Origin: Photobacterium angustum
GTDB taxonomy: Bacteria > Pseudomonadota > Gammaproteobacteria > Enterobacterales > Vibrionaceae
Assembly (NCBI RefSeq): GCF_002954615.1
Contig: NZ_MSCJ01000001.1
Coordinates: 558,001 to 622,000, forward strand
Length of the DNA stretch: 64,000 bases
Reading direction: 5' to 3'
Shown here: positions 9,845 through 19,170 of the stretch, piece after piece
Position numbering within the stretch: the first letter of the stretch is position 1
How the letters are laid out: every line of letters starts with the position of its first letter
Program-made: the position numbers and the translations under genes
The notes under the pieces: model-generated
What the model was told of the DNA's origin: nothing
What the model saw: the letters and a program-made list of their open reading frames with translations, nothing else
Databases searched by the model: none

Positions 9845-11251
9845 ATGCTTCTACCTGTAATCATGGCAGGCGGCTCAGGTAGCCGCCTGTGGCCGTTATC
9901 CCGTACCCTTTATCCGAAACAGTTTTTAGCGTTAACTTCGAATGCAACCATGTTGCAGGAAACGGTTAAGCGTCTTGATGGTATTGACCATCAAGCCCCA
10001 TTACTGATTTGTAATGAAGAGCATCGCTTTATTGTGGCAGAGCAATTGCGCAAAGGCGGGATGGATAATAGTGGGATTATCTTAGAGCCAGTTGGACGTA
10101 ATACCGCTCCAGCTATTGCACTCGCAGCACTCAAAGCTGTAGTCAATGATGAAGACCCATTATTGTTAGTATTAGCGGCTGACCATGTCATTCAAGATAC
10201 AGATGCTTTTTTAGCGTCAGTCCAACACGCTAAAGCAGAAGCAGAAAAAGGCAAACTTGTCACTTTTGGTATTGTGCCGACACATCCAGAAACAGGATAT
10301 GGTTATATTGCTCGTGGTGATGCAATTAATAACAATGCTTATTATGTAAATGCTTTTAAAGAAAAGCCTGTTTTAGAGTTGGCAAAAAAATATGTCAATA
10401 GTGGTGAGTATTATTGGAATAGCGGTATGTTTCTTTTTAAGGCTTCCCGTTATTTAGCAGAATTAGAGAAATATTCCCCTGATATTTTAAAAGCTTGTCA
10501 AGCTGCTATTAATACAGCTACACAAGATCTAGATTTTACGCGATTAGATAAAGATATTTTTGAATGTTGTCCTGATGACTCCATTGATTACGCTGTAATG
10601 GAAAATACAAAAGATGCCGTTGTGGTGCCAATGGATGCGAACTGGAGTGATGTAGGCTCTTGGTCTGCATTATGGGAAGTCAATGAGAAAGATGCATCGG
10701 GCAATGCCACTCGTGGTGATGTGTTAGTTGAAAATACGTCTAACAGTTATATTTTCTCGCAGAATAAATTGGTTGCAACAGTTGGTGTAGATGACCTTAT
10801 TGTGGTTGAAACCAAAGATGCGGTGCTTGTAGCACACAAAGATAAAGTGCAAGACGTGAAAGGTATTGTTGGTCAACTTAAACAAGCAAGCCGTTATGAA
10901 TACTTGCAGCATCGTGAAGTGTACCGCCCATGGGGTACGCATGATGAAATCGCAGAAGGTGACCGATTCCATGTTAAGCATGTGATGGTCAAACCGGGTG
11001 AGCGTACAGCTACCCAAATGCATTACCACCGTGCTGAACATTGGGTGATCGTAAAGGGGACTGCCAAGGTAATTAATGGTGATAAGAGCTATTTACTGTC
11101 AGAAAATGAATCAACGTATATTCCTATTGGCTCTCCTCATTCGATAGCGAATCCAGGGCAAATCCCTTTAGAGTTAATTGAAGTACGCTCTGGTGCTTAT
11201 TTATCAGAAGATGATGTAGTGCGTTTAGAAGATTATGGAGTTGGGTATTAA
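9845..11251 (+). CDS. manC: Mannose-1-phosphate guanylyltransferase / mannose-6-phosphate isomerase
   Basis: Bifunctional 468-residue enzyme supplying GDP-mannose. The N-terminal nucleotidyltransferase domain has [14 protein letters not shown] and PKQF, then an FKEKP sugar-binding motif. The C-terminal cupin is the type II isomerase domain, with [19 protein letters not shown] and [10 protein letters not shown] metal-binding histidines. Length is normal. The stretch of about 10320-10600 is noticeably more AT-rich than the flanks of the gene, which could reflect mosaic recombination. The stop overlaps the next start (TAATG). Confidence 0.96.
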   Translation: MLLPVIMAGGSGSRLWPLSRTLYPKQFLALTSNATMLQETVKRLDGIDHQAPLLICNEEHRFIVAEQLRKGGMDNSGIILEPVGRNTAPAIALAALKAVVNDEDPLLLVLAADHVIQDTDAFLASVQHAKAEAEKGKLVTFGIVPTHPETGYGYIARGDAINNNAYYVNAFKEKPVLELAKKYVNSGEYYWNSGMFLFKASRYLAELEKYSPDILKACQAAINTATQDLDFTRLDKDIFECCPDDSIDYAVMENTKDAVVVPMDANWSDVGSWSALWEVNEKDASGNATRGDVLVENTSNSYIFSQNKLVATVGVDDLIVVETKDAVLVAHKDKVQDVKGIVGQLKQASRYEYLQHREVYRPWGTHDEIAEGDRFHVKHVMVKPGERTATQMHYHRAEHWVIVKGTAKVINGDKSYLLSENESTYIPIGSPHSIANPGQIPLELIEVRSGAYLSEDDVVRLEDYGVGY

Positions 11252-11997
11252 TGAAAGTCAGTATTATTACAGCAACCTATAATAGTGCCAATACTATTAT
11301 CGATACCCTAAAATCTTTAGAACAACAAACATATTCTAATATTGAATATATTATTATTGATGGCGCATCAAAAGATAATACATTAGATATAATTAAAGCT
11401 CATAGCTCTAAAGTTTCAACGATTATCAGTGAACCAGATAAAGGCATTTATGATGCGCTAAATAAAGGGATCAATGCAGCTACTGGTGATATTATTGGTT
11501 TTCTACATTCAGATGATTTATTTGCCTATCCTGATGCCGTAACTGATATTGTAAATACATTTTCGGCAAATAATTCAGATGCAATATATGCAGATCTTCA
11601 ATATGTAAATAAAGATAATATTGATTCTGTGGTTAGATATTGGAAGTCTGGCTATTATCATATAAGCAAAATGAAAAAAGGTTGGATGCCACCTCATCCG
11701 ACATTTTATATGAAACGTTCTTGCTATGAAAAATTTGGCTTGTTTGATTTATCATTCAAAATTGCTGCTGATTATGATTCTCTGCTTCGTTATCTTTATT
11801 TAAATAAGATATCAATGAGTTATCTACCTGAAGTAACGATTAAAATGCGTGTTGGTGGCGCTAGTAATCGAGATTTAAATAATATTATTTTAAAAACGAA
11901 AGAAGACATTCGAGCATTAAAAAATAGCAAGGTGCCTTGGGTTTCTGCATTAGCAATTAAAAATGTCTCTAAGATCCCTCAATTTTTAAAGAGATAA
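11251..11997 (+). CDS. Glycosyltransferase family 2 (WcaA-like)
   Basis: 248-residue GT-A enzyme with SIITATYNSANTI at residues 4-16, IDGASKDNT near 38-46, a DKGIYDALNKGI block and the metal-binding HSDD near residue 90. This layout matches WcaA/WcaE-like transferases that sit between manC and manB in colanic-acid-type clusters. It starts within the manC stop and ends 3 nt before manB. It probably adds one sugar (GDP- or UDP-linked) to the repeat unit; the specificity is not readable. Confidence 0.85.
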   Translation: MKVSIITATYNSANTIIDTLKSLEQQTYSNIEYIIIDGASKDNTLDIIKAHSSKVSTIISEPDKGIYDALNKGINAATGDIIGFLHSDDLFAYPDAVTDIVNTFSANNSDAIYADLQYVNKDNIDSVVRYWKSGYYHISKMKKGWMPPHPTFYMKRSCYEKFGLFDLSFKIAADYDSLLRYLYLNKISMSYLPEVTIKMRVGGASNRDLNNIILKTKEDIRALKNSKVPWVSALAIKNVSKIPQFLKR

Positions 11998-12000
11998 ATT

Positions 12001-13425
12001 ATGTTAAAAAGTGCGAGCGTTATTAAAGATTCAGGTATTCAATTTGGTACCAGTGGTGCTCGAGGATTAGTAGAGCAGTTCACTACTAATGTTTGTGCTG
12101 CTTTTACTCATGCGTTTATTAGTTCTATTCAATCACGGTTTGAATTTAAACAAGTTGCTATAGCGATTGATAATCGACCAAGTAGTTCGGCAATGGCACA
12201 AGCGTGTGCTAAAGCGGTTGAACAGTTAGGACTAGAGGTTATTTATTATGGTGTTATACCAACGCCAGCATTAGCGTATGTGTCAATGCAAGATAATATT
12301 CCTTGCATTATGGTCACGGGCAGCCATATTCCCTTTGACCGCAATGGTTTAAAGTTTTACCGCCCTGATGGTGAAATTAGTAAAGCGGATGAGCAAGCTA
12401 TTTTAAGCTCTGAAGCTGAGTTTAAAACCATTACTGATTTACCTTTATTAACTGTGAGTGATAAAGCAGCAAGCCAATATATTGAGCGTTACACTTCTTT
12501 GTTTGATAACAAAATGCTAGCAGGTAAGCGAATTGGTATTTACGAGCATTCAAGTGCAGGACGTGACTTGTATACACCGCTGTTTGAAGCATTAGGTGCC
12601 GAAGTCATCGCTCTAGAACGCAGTGATGAGTTTGTTCCAATTGATACAGAAGCAGTATCTGAGGCTGATAAACAAAAAGCCAAAGTATGGTCTAAAGAGT
12701 TCAATCTCGATTTTATTTTCTCAACCGATGGTGACGGTGATCGCCCATTAGTTGCCGATGAAAACGGTGATTGGCTACGTGGCGATATTTTAGGTTTACT
12801 ATGTGCTAACGCAATGGATATTGAAGCACTAGCTGTACCTGTAAGTTGCAATACTGCAATTGAGAGTTGTGAACGATTTAATCATGTGACTCGTACAAAA
12901 ATTGGTTCACCTTATGTGATTGCTGAATTTGATGAGTTAGCTAAACAATATGATTCAGTGGCGGGTTTTGAAGCCAACGGCGGTTTTTTATTAGGCTCTG
13001 ATGCATTAGTTAATGGTAAAGAAATTAAAGCATTACCTACTCGTGATGCGGTATTACCTGCATTAATGCTATTGGCAGAAGCAAAAGAAAACTCGATATA
13101 CGAATTAGTGAATGCTTTGCCTCAGCGTTATACGCATAGTGACCGTATTCAGAATTTTGCAACGGAATTCAGCTTAAATATTTTAAAACAAGCAAAAGAA
13201 AATATTTCTCAATTTCTTAAAAAGTTAAATTTTGATGATATTAACGTTGAATGTGTTGATATAACTGATGGATTAAGAATTACTTTAGTTTGTGGTGATA
13301 TTATTCACTTTCGCCCATCAGGAAATGCACCCGAACTTCGTTGTTATTCCGAATCAACTTCTGTTGAGAAAGCTATCTATTTAGTCAATCATGCGCTAGA
13401 AAACATTCAATTAATTAATCTCTAA
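12001..13425 (+). CDS. manB: Phosphomannomutase
   Basis: Interconverts mannose-6-phosphate and mannose-1-phosphate for ManC. The 474-residue alpha-D-phosphohexomutase has the N-terminal [10 protein letters not shown] block, a phosphoserine loop [11 protein letters not shown] with S108, the Mg-binding DGDGDR (243-248), a sugar-binding FEANGG and the C-terminal phosphate-binding [10 protein letters not shown]. The loop differs from the common TASHNP form (Gly for Ala, Ile for Asn), which looks like a subfamily trait. A phosphoglucomutase activity cannot be excluded, but the neighbours manC, gmd and fcl support mannose. Confidence 0.93.
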   Translation: MLKSASVIKDSGIQFGTSGARGLVEQFTTNVCAAFTHAFISSIQSRFEFKQVAIAIDNRPSSSAMAQACAKAVEQLGLEVIYYGVIPTPALAYVSMQDNIPCIMVTGSHIPFDRNGLKFYRPDGEISKADEQAILSSEAEFKTITDLPLLTVSDKAASQYIERYTSLFDNKMLAGKRIGIYEHSSAGRDLYTPLFEALGAEVIALERSDEFVPIDTEAVSEADKQKAKVWSKEFNLDFIFSTDGDGDRPLVADENGDWLRGDILGLLCANAMDIEALAVPVSCNTAIESCERFNHVTRTKIGSPYVIAEFDELAKQYDSVAGFEANGGFLLGSDALVNGKEIKALPTRDAVLPALMLLAEAKENSIYELVNALPQRYTHSDRIQNFATEFSLNILKQAKENISQFLKKLNFDDINVECVDITDGLRITLVCGDIIHFRPSGNAPELRCYSESTSVEKAIYLVNHALENIQLINL

Positions 13426-13438
13426 GTTTGGATATAAA

Positions 13439-14605
13439 ATGAAAATCGCTATTGCAGGTACAGGCTACGTTGGTCTGTCAAATGCTATGCTTTTAGCTCA
13501 GCATCATGAGGTTATTGCCGTAGATATTATTGAAGAAAAAGTAAGATTACTTAACGATAAAATCTCTCCAATAGTTGATAGTGAAATTGAAGATTTTCTT
13601 CAAAATAAAGCTTTAAACTTTACTGCCACGTTAGATAAAGAGCTTGCTTATAAAGATGCTGAGTATGTAGTTATCGCGACCCCAACTGATTACGATACTG
13701 AAAATAACTATTTTAATTCATCATCAGTAGAAGCTGTTATTAAAGATGTTATGGCAATCAATCCTGATGCAGTAATGGTAATTAAATCTACGGTACCTGT
13801 TGGTTATACCAAGCAGGTTAAAGAGCAGTTTAACTGTGAGAGTATTATTTTCTCGCCAGAGTTCTTACGTGAAGGTCGAGCTCTTTACGATAATCTTTAC
13901 CCATCTCGTATTATTGTTGGTGAGCAAAGTGAAAGAGCTGAAGTTTTCGCGAATCTTCTTGTTGAAGGGGCAATTAAGAAAGATATTCCAGTATTGTTCA
14001 CTGACTCAACAGAAGCAGAAGCTGTTAAGCTATTCTCTAATACTTACCTTGCTATGCGTGTTGCTTACTTCAATGAATTAGATACTTATGCGGCATCTAA
14101 TGGCTTAGATTCACGCCAAATTATTGAAGGTGTTGGCTTAGACCCTCGTATTGGTAATCACTACAATAATCCATCATTTGGTTATGGTGGTTACTGTTTA
14201 CCGAAAGATACGAAACAACTTCGTGCAAATTACCGTGATGTGCCAAATAACATCATTGGCGCAATTGTTGATGCAAACACCACACGAAAAGATTTTATTG
14301 CAGATTCTATTATTGCGAGAAATCCTAAGCGTGTTGGTATTTACCGATTAATTATGAAAGCGGGTTCGGATAACTTCCGAGCATCAAGCATTCAGGGCAT
14401 CATGAAGCGCATTAAAGCTAAAGGCATTGAAGTTGTTGTTTATGAGCCAGTGTTAAAAGAAAAAGAATTCTTTAACTCTTTAGTGATTGAAGATTTAAAT
14501 ACCTTTAAACAAGAATGCGATGTGATTGTGTCTAACCGCATGGTCGAAGAACTTTCTGATATCGCAGAGAAAGTGTATACACGCGATTTATTTGGCGCAG
14601 ACTAA
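13439..14605 (+). CDS. ugd: UDP-glucose 6-dehydrogenase
   Basis: Oxidises UDP-glucose to UDP-glucuronate with two NAD. The 388-residue protein (same length as the E. coli enzyme) has [10 protein letters not shown] (residues 7-16), [11 protein letters not shown] and the catalytic Cys253 in [12 protein letters not shown]. It lies directly upstream of galU, which makes its substrate. In this locus UDP-glucuronate probably supplies an acidic sugar of the repeat unit or a derivative of it. Confidence 0.96.
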   Translation: MKIAIAGTGYVGLSNAMLLAQHHEVIAVDIIEEKVRLLNDKISPIVDSEIEDFLQNKALNFTATLDKELAYKDAEYVVIATPTDYDTENNYFNSSSVEAVIKDVMAINPDAVMVIKSTVPVGYTKQVKEQFNCESIIFSPEFLREGRALYDNLYPSRIIVGEQSERAEVFANLLVEGAIKKDIPVLFTDSTEAEAVKLFSNTYLAMRVAYFNELDTYAASNGLDSRQIIEGVGLDPRIGNHYNNPSFGYGGYCLPKDTKQLRANYRDVPNNIIGAIVDANTTRKDFIADSIIARNPKRVGIYRLIMKAGSDNFRASSIQGIMKRIKAKGIEVVVYEPVLKEKEFFNSLVIEDLNTFKQECDVIVSNRMVEELSDIAEKVYTRDLFGAD

Positions 14606-14625
14606 ATTACGGATAATTGATTAAA

Positions 14626-15576
14626 ATGAATAACAAAATAAAAAAAGCTGTCATTCCAGTGGCAGGGCTAGGCACTCGTATGCTTCCGGCAACCAAAGCA
14701 ATTCCAAAAGAAATGCTGCCGTTGGTGGATAAACCGCTTATTCAATATATTGTGAATGAGTGTGTAAATGCGGGTATTAAAGAAATTGTATTAGTGACGC
14801 ACTCTTCTAAAAACGCGATTGAAAATCACTTTGATACCTCATTTGAATTAGAAGCAACGTTAGAAGCGCGTGTTAAACGTCAGCTGTTAGATGAAGTTCA
14901 AGCAATTTGTCCGAAAGACGTAACCATTATGCATGTTCGTCAAGGTCAGGCAAAAGGTTTAGGCCATGCTGTATTATGCGCTAAACCGCTTGTCGGTGAT
15001 GAACCGTTTGCCGTTGTGTTGCCTGATGTGATTTTGGATGAATACACCGCCGATCAAAGTAAAGAAAACTTAGCGGCGATGATCAATCACTTTGAGCAAA
15101 CAAGTGCTAGCCAAATCATGGTTGAGCCTGTACCAATGAGTGATGTGTCAAAGTACGGTGTAGTTGACTGTAACGGCACTGAGCTCAAAGCCGGTGCGTC
15201 TTGTCCTATGACGCGTATGGTCGAAAAGCCTGCCATTGAAGATGCGCCATCTAACCTTGCAGTGGTTGGTCGTTATGTTTTATCTCATAACATTTGGGAT
15301 AAGTTAGCGATGACACCACCAGGTGCGGGTGATGAAATCCAGCTAACTGATGCTATCGACATGCTAATGCAAGATGAAACCGTAGAAGCGTTTCATATGA
15401 CAGGTCGCTCTCACGATTGTGGTGACAAGCTAGGCTACGCGAAAGCATTTGTTGAATACGGTATGCGAGATAAAGCATTAGGCGAAGCCTTTACTGCTTA
15501 CATTAAATCACTCAATGATACCTCGTTTACTGATGGTTTAGATCTAACACCATTAAGTGAAAAAACAGACGCGTAA
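14626..15576 (+). CDS. galU: UTP-glucose-1-phosphate uridylyltransferase
   Basis: Makes UDP-glucose. The protein has the nucleotidyltransferase start [20 protein letters not shown], with [10 protein letters not shown] following, the VEKP-type motif MVEKP and a [12 protein letters not shown] block typical of GalU. I chose the ATG at 14626 (316 residues); an in-frame TTG at 14617 lies only 3-4 nt from the nearest GGA and is less plausible, though the ATG spacing is also long. It is the last gene of the polysaccharide operon and is followed by a strong terminator. Confidence 0.94.
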   Translation: MNNKIKKAVIPVAGLGTRMLPATKAIPKEMLPLVDKPLIQYIVNECVNAGIKEIVLVTHSSKNAIENHFDTSFELEATLEARVKRQLLDEVQAICPKDVTIMHVRQGQAKGLGHAVLCAKPLVGDEPFAVVLPDVILDEYTADQSKENLAAMINHFEQTSASQIMVEPVPMSDVSKYGVVDCNGTELKAGASCPMTRMVEKPAIEDAPSNLAVVGRYVLSHNIWDKLAMTPPGAGDEIQLTDAIDMLMQDETVEAFHMTGRSHDCGDKLGYAKAFVEYGMRDKALGEAFTAYIKSLNDTSFTDGLDLTPLSEKTDA

Positions 15577-15595
15577 TTATCTGTATAGCTTAAAT

Positions 15596-15643
15596 AAAAC
15601 AGCCCGATATTATTAGTACTTAATAATATCGGGCTGTTTTTGT
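15596..15643 (+). terminator. Rho-independent terminator after galU
   Basis: A perfect stem (AGCCCGATATTATTA at 15601-15615 with its complement at 15621-15635) around a 5-nt GTACT loop. It extends by an A-tract/T-tract pair (15596-15600 with 15636-15640). The following TTTTTG makes it a strong end for the polysaccharide operon and may also work from the other strand. Confidence 0.95.
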
Positions 15644-16002
15644 TTGGGGCTAAAGCTGTCAATTGAATCGGTTTGCGATAATTTATCTATTCAAAATCAA
15701 TGCACATTTTGCTGAATGTTAAGTACTAGTTAGCCTTACTTACATAGGGCATTATTTTACTCAAATGTCGTTAGCTTTGTCGTGATGGCTTCGCAATAAT
15801 AACCACGAGTTAATTTGTAAGCAGCTAGATTAATATTTGTTCTTTCTTGTGTTTTTAACTGAATCAAACCTGAAATATGTGGTTTTTAATCAGAGTCAAA
15901 TCCATAATCAATATTCTTTGTGAGTATAATCACAATTCAATGTAATATGAATTGATAGCATTCATCACATTATTTTCTATTAGAACGTTTTCAGGTTTTG
16001 CA
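15644..16002. other. Intergenic region galU-tsgA with promoter elements
   Basis: About 360 bases with no convincing ORF. They hold the CRP-type palindrome and likely promoter of tsgA (see separate entry). Nothing else could be identified. Confidence 0.6.
15919..15934 (+). promoter_or_regulatory. CRP-type palindrome upstream of tsgA
   Basis: TGTGA-GTATAA-TCACA matches both half-sites of the CRP consensus exactly. Its centre is about 76 nt before the tsgA start codon. A TAGCAT hexamer at about 15956-15961 lies where a -10 element would be if CRP acted as a class II activator near -41.5. Regulation by cAMP-CRP is inferred from the motif only. Confidence 0.65.
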
Positions 16003-17193
16003 ATGACAAAAACAAATCGCAACCTCCTGACATGGATTAGTTTTTTATCATATGCGCTAACAGGCTCATTGATTATCGTCACTGGTATCGTAATGGGGGA
16101 TATTGCTAAGTATTTCAGCTTACCAATATCAAGCATGAGTAATACCTTTACCTTTTTAAATACGGGTATCTTAATATCAATTTTCCTCAATGTATGGTTG
16201 ATGGAAATAGTACCGTTGAAACGCCAGCTCATCTTTGGTTTTTGTCTCATGGTCTTGGCTATTTTAGGGCTAATGCTTGGACATAACTTGGCAGTTTTCT
16301 CTGGCTGCATGTTTGTATTAGGTGTGGTGAGTGGTATCACCATGTCGATTGGTACCTACTTAATCACCCATATCTATGAAGGTAAGCAACGCGGCTCTCG
16401 TCTACTGTTTACAGACTCATTTTTTAGTATGGCAGGGATGATTTTCCCAATAATTTCTGCCGCGGTTCTGGCTCATCATCTTCAGTGGTACTGGGTGTAT
16501 GTGGCTATCGGTATTATTTATCTAGCGATTTTTGTGCTGACGTTATTTGCTGAATTTCCTGTACTGGGTAAAAAAGACGAAGAAGAGTTTGAAGTCATCC
16601 CTGAAAAAGAGAAGTGGGGCTTAGGCGTTGTGTTCTTAGCGATTGCGGCCTTATGCTACATTCTTGGTCAGCTCGGTTTTGTTTCTTGGATCCCTGAATA
16701 CGCGACAAAACAGCTTGGTATGTCGATCACCGATGCGGGTCACTTAGTCAGTTACTTCTGGGGCGCATACATGGTTGGTATGTGGATCTTTAGTGCTATT
16801 TTGAAAAAGTTCGACCTACAGCGTCTTGTGATGGTGCTATCGGCATTAGCGACAGTATTAATGTATTGGTTTAATAAAGATACTGACGCGAAAACATTAC
16901 TGTATGTGATCTCTATTCTTGGCTTCTTTAGTAGTGCGATTTACACATCTATTATTACGCTAGGCTCACAGCAGACTAAAGCATCATCACCGAAGTTGGT
17001 GAACTTCATTTTACTTTGCGGCACTATCGGTACTATGTTGACGTTTGTGGTAACCAGCCCAATCGTGGAGAGCTTTGACCCACATGCGGCATTAGTTACA
17101 GCTAACGGTTTGTATGCGGTTGTCTTCTTGATGTGTTTCTTGGTCGGATTTGTTACTAAACACCGTATCCATGGTCACGCTGACGCGGCATAA
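16003..17193 (+). CDS. tsgA: MFS transporter TsgA
   Basis: Twelve-helix major-facilitator protein of about 396 residues, extensively similar to E. coli TsgA: N-terminal [20 protein letters not shown], the [11 protein letters not shown] and [19 protein letters not shown] blocks and a C-terminal [17 protein letters not shown] segment. The substrate is not established; the name reflects a historical link to tellurite/selenite. I chose the ATG at 16003, preceded by a CAGG ribosome site 8 nt away, because it aligns with the family start; the frame is open upstream of it. It stands alone between two terminators and carries a CRP-type site upstream. Confidence 0.92.
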   Translation: MTKTNRNLLTWISFLSYALTGSLIIVTGIVMGDIAKYFSLPISSMSNTFTFLNTGILISIFLNVWLMEIVPLKRQLIFGFCLMVLAILGLMLGHNLAVFSGCMFVLGVVSGITMSIGTYLITHIYEGKQRGSRLLFTDSFFSMAGMIFPIISAAVLAHHLQWYWVYVAIGIIYLAIFVLTLFAEFPVLGKKDEEEFEVIPEKEKWGLGVVFLAIAALCYILGQLGFVSWIPEYATKQLGMSITDAGHLVSYFWGAYMVGMWIFSAILKKFDLQRLVMVLSALATVLMYWFNKDTDAKTLLYVISILGFFSSAIYTSIITLGSQQTKASSPKLVNFILLCGTIGTMLTFVVTSPIVESFDPHAALVTANGLYAVVFLMCFLVGFVTKHRIHGHADAA

Positions 17194-17200
17194 AGGAATA

Positions 17201-17231
17201 AAGCCACTATGGTTAATCATGGTGGCTTTTT
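17201..17231 (+). terminator. Terminator after tsgA
   Basis: Hairpin AAGCCACTATG / CATGGTGGCTT (one G-T pair) around GTTAAT, followed by a short T-run. It lies 8 nt after the tsgA stop and faces the convergent GNAT gene. Confidence 0.85.
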
Positions 17232-17258
17232 AGTAATGCATTTCTCAAAATATGAATA

Positions 17259-17759
17259 TTATGTATCTGACTTAAATTCAAGTTGCCAGCATCCAACAGA
17301 AATAAAACGATCAAATTTAAAACCGACATTGTTGTATTCCCCAACTAGATTAAAGCCTAACGCTTCATTTAGGCGAACACTTGCGGCATTAGGGAGTGCG
17401 ATGAGAGCCATCACATTTTTAATGCCTATTGCTTTTAACTGTGTGAGCAAAGCTTGATACAAGGCTCTACCATATCCGCCACCAATATTCTGATTTGATA
17501 TGTAGATGGTGGATTCTGCTGTATAGCGATAGGCACTTTTTGTATGCCAAGGACTCGCATAAGCAAAGCCGATAATGTCTCCATCCTTCTCTAAAACAAG
17601 CCATGGATAAGATGTGTCTTGTATTTTGCTTATCCGTTCACGCATCTGGTCCTCTGTCAGCTCTGTTTCTTCAAATGTGATTATCGTTTCGTTGACATAA
17701 TAGTTGTAGATCTTAGCGATAGCACCTGCATCATCTTTATTGACTGTCCTTATATCCAT
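17259..17759 (-). CDS. GNAT N-acetyltransferase, phosphinothricin-acetyltransferase (PAT/Bar)-like
   Basis: 166-residue GNAT-fold protein. It has the PAT/Bar-type opening IRTVNKDDAGAIAKIYNYYV, the ITFEE and PWLVLEKDGDIIGFAYASPW segments, and an acetyl-CoA loop near residues 89-100 containing GGGYGRALY. Related proteins acetylate phosphinothricin, methionine sulfoximine or other small amines, so the true substrate is uncertain. It is a single gene, convergent with tsgA; its upstream side faces a long AT-rich non-coding stretch. Confidence 0.88.
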   Translation of the reverse strand: MDIRTVNKDDAGAIAKIYNYYVNETIITFEETELTEDQMRERISKIQDTSYPWLVLEKDGDIIGFAYASPWHTKSAYRYTAESTIYISNQNIGGGYGRALYQALLTQLKAIGIKNVMALIALPNAASVRLNEALGFNLVGEYNNVGFKFDRFISVGCWQLEFKSDT

Positions 17760-18832
17760 ATTGATCCCTCAAGTATCTAAGTAAGCGTGATTATATTGAG
17801 TTAGTTACTATCATATAAAATAGTGGCAGAAGCGAAATGGAGCTGGCAATATTAACCACTTATACTAAATAATAGAATAAGATAAAAGTATCTTTATTAA
17901 TAGTCGTTATGTGAGGCTTTATATTTTAGATTTTTCTATTATATAGATAAAAATTAGTCCTTATTTTTAAGATATTTAAAGCCACGTTTACTTGTAATGC
18001 TTAATCTAACCTCTTTAATTTAAAATTATTCAATTCGCCGATATAAAAAATATTTTAAATTTTTATGATGAAATTACTTTTTGATAAAAAGACTCTGCGG
18101 TATTGGTTAAATATAGCATCCTGTGTAAGATGAATATGATTAACTACCACAAATATATTACTTTCAATTAGAACAGACTTTAGGGATAAGGGGATTGATG
18201 AACATAGCTAAACCTTTTTATACATAAATAAAACTCTCCCTTATTTATTGATATTAAACTTAACTATTTATTCATTAAGCTTAATTATAACCGTGCTGTT
18301 GTTAATAACTGTTGATTAATATTGGGTTTATTTTTATATAAAAAGTAAGTTAAAAAATATTAATAGCTTATTGTTAACTTTTAATTTAACAATATATAAA
18401 TGAAGGTTCTTGTTTGATATGACGTATTGTGATTACTTTTAATTACTTGCTATTAATTACTTGCTATTAATTACTTGCTATTAATTACTTGCTATTAATT
18501 ACTTGCTATTAATTACTTGCTATTAATTACTTGCTATTAATTACTTGCTATTAATTACTTGCTATTAATTACTTGCTATTAATTACTTGCTATTAATTAC
18601 TTGCTATTAATTATTGGTTATTATTTTAAATTTTTATTTATATTTTTGTGAGTAATTATTGGAACCACATGGGTGTGGTGTTGCATATAATATCTTTAAG
18701 GTATAATATTGATTTTATAAATTTTAGTTTTTTTATTTTTTAAGCTTACATTGTTATTAATTTAAAACTACTAGAGTATCGAATTTAATAACTTCAAGTT
18801 TATAAAGCGTTGTTTTATTGGGAGGGGTGGCT
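17760..18832. other. AT-rich intergenic region
   Basis: Over 1 kb with no supportable protein gene on either strand. It holds the upstream region of the GNAT gene, a tandem repeat (18441-18622) and, at its right end, a strong GGGAGGGG ribosome site for a very small ORF. Otherwise nothing recognisable is seen. Confidence 0.7.
18441..18622. repeat. 14-bp tandem repeat, 12 perfect copies plus one degenerate
   Basis: The unit AATTACTTGCTATT is repeated head to tail twelve times without a mismatch from 18441 to 18608. A degenerate thirteenth copy (AATTATTGGTTATT) follows, and a partial, out-of-phase one (GATTACTTTTAATT) precedes at 18431. There are no spacers. This is a minisatellite/VNTR-type array likely to vary in copy number by slippage. 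Confidence 0.97.
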
Positions 18833-18979
18833 GTGAAAATAAAATGTAAAGAATGTGACAGCCTTGATATATCAAGAGTACACCGTACGCTAATTGAAAG
18901 AGTCTACTTAAAGAAAAAGTATTCTTGTTATAATTGTGGAGCCTTAATTAGAGTTAGACGAAATGAGTCAAAAAAGTAA
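18833..18979 (+). CDS. Small putative zinc-ribbon protein (48 aa)
   Basis: Starts with GTG behind a strong GGGAGGGG at 18820-18827. The 48-residue product is basic and contains CKEC at residues 5-8 and CYNC at 32-35, spaced C-x2-C-x23-C-x2-C. This looks like a four-cysteine zinc-binding finger, loosely reminiscent of small Ogr/Delta-type phage transcription factors. The good ribosome site and paired CxxC motifs support it being real, but I do not recognise a specific family and assign no function. Its 3' end overlaps the next small ORF by 17 nt in a different frame. Confidence 0.5.
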   Translation: MKIKCKECDSLDISRVHRTLIERVYLKKKYSCYNCGALIRVRRNESKK

Positions 18980-19073
18980 AAAAGCTATTCAAGAGATTGT
19001 CAAAAAAAAAGCTCTAATTATCTTACTGAAAACAAGAAAAAAACTAGTTGAAAAAATAGCTGAACGTAACTAA
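18963..19073 (+). CDS. Hypothetical lysine-rich mini-protein (36 aa)
   Basis: ATG at 18963 inside the end of the zinc-ribbon ORF. The predicted product is 36 residues, very rich in lysine, with a short hydrophobic core (ALIILL) between basic stretches, so it could form an amphipathic helix. Translational coupling to the upstream ORF is plausible from the overlap. No family is recognised. The small size and poly-A-rich sequence mean it may be a chance ORF. Confidence 0.3.
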   Translation: MSQKSKKAIQEIVKKKALIILLKTRKKLVEKIAERN

Positions 19074-19134
19074 TTTTTATTTTATTGTCATAAGGTTATT
19101 TAGCTTAAGATAAGGCTACTTAAAAATAGCTCTC

Positions 19135-19170
19135 GTTATAAAAACCGCCACTATTGTGGCGGTTATATTT
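19135..19170. terminator. Bidirectional terminator between the mini-ORFs and the SdaC-like gene
   Basis: AACCGCCAC (19143-19151) pairs with GTGGCGGTT (19156-19164) around TATT. It is flanked by TTATAAAA on the left and ATATTTTT on the right, so it can stop transcription from both sides. The minus-strand transporter ends right next to it. Confidence 0.88.

Noticed and set aside
12540..12851. 103-codon minus-strand ORF opposite manB
   Set aside because: Low-complexity Ser/Pro-rich product mirroring manB codons; antisense shadow.
15930..16343. 137-codon minus-strand ORF across the tsgA promoter and start
   Set aside because: Antisense to a clear MFS gene, no recognisable domain.
18441..18622. 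CRISPR array
   Set aside because: Repeat units abut each other with no spacers and no cas genes nearby; it is a simple tandem repeat.
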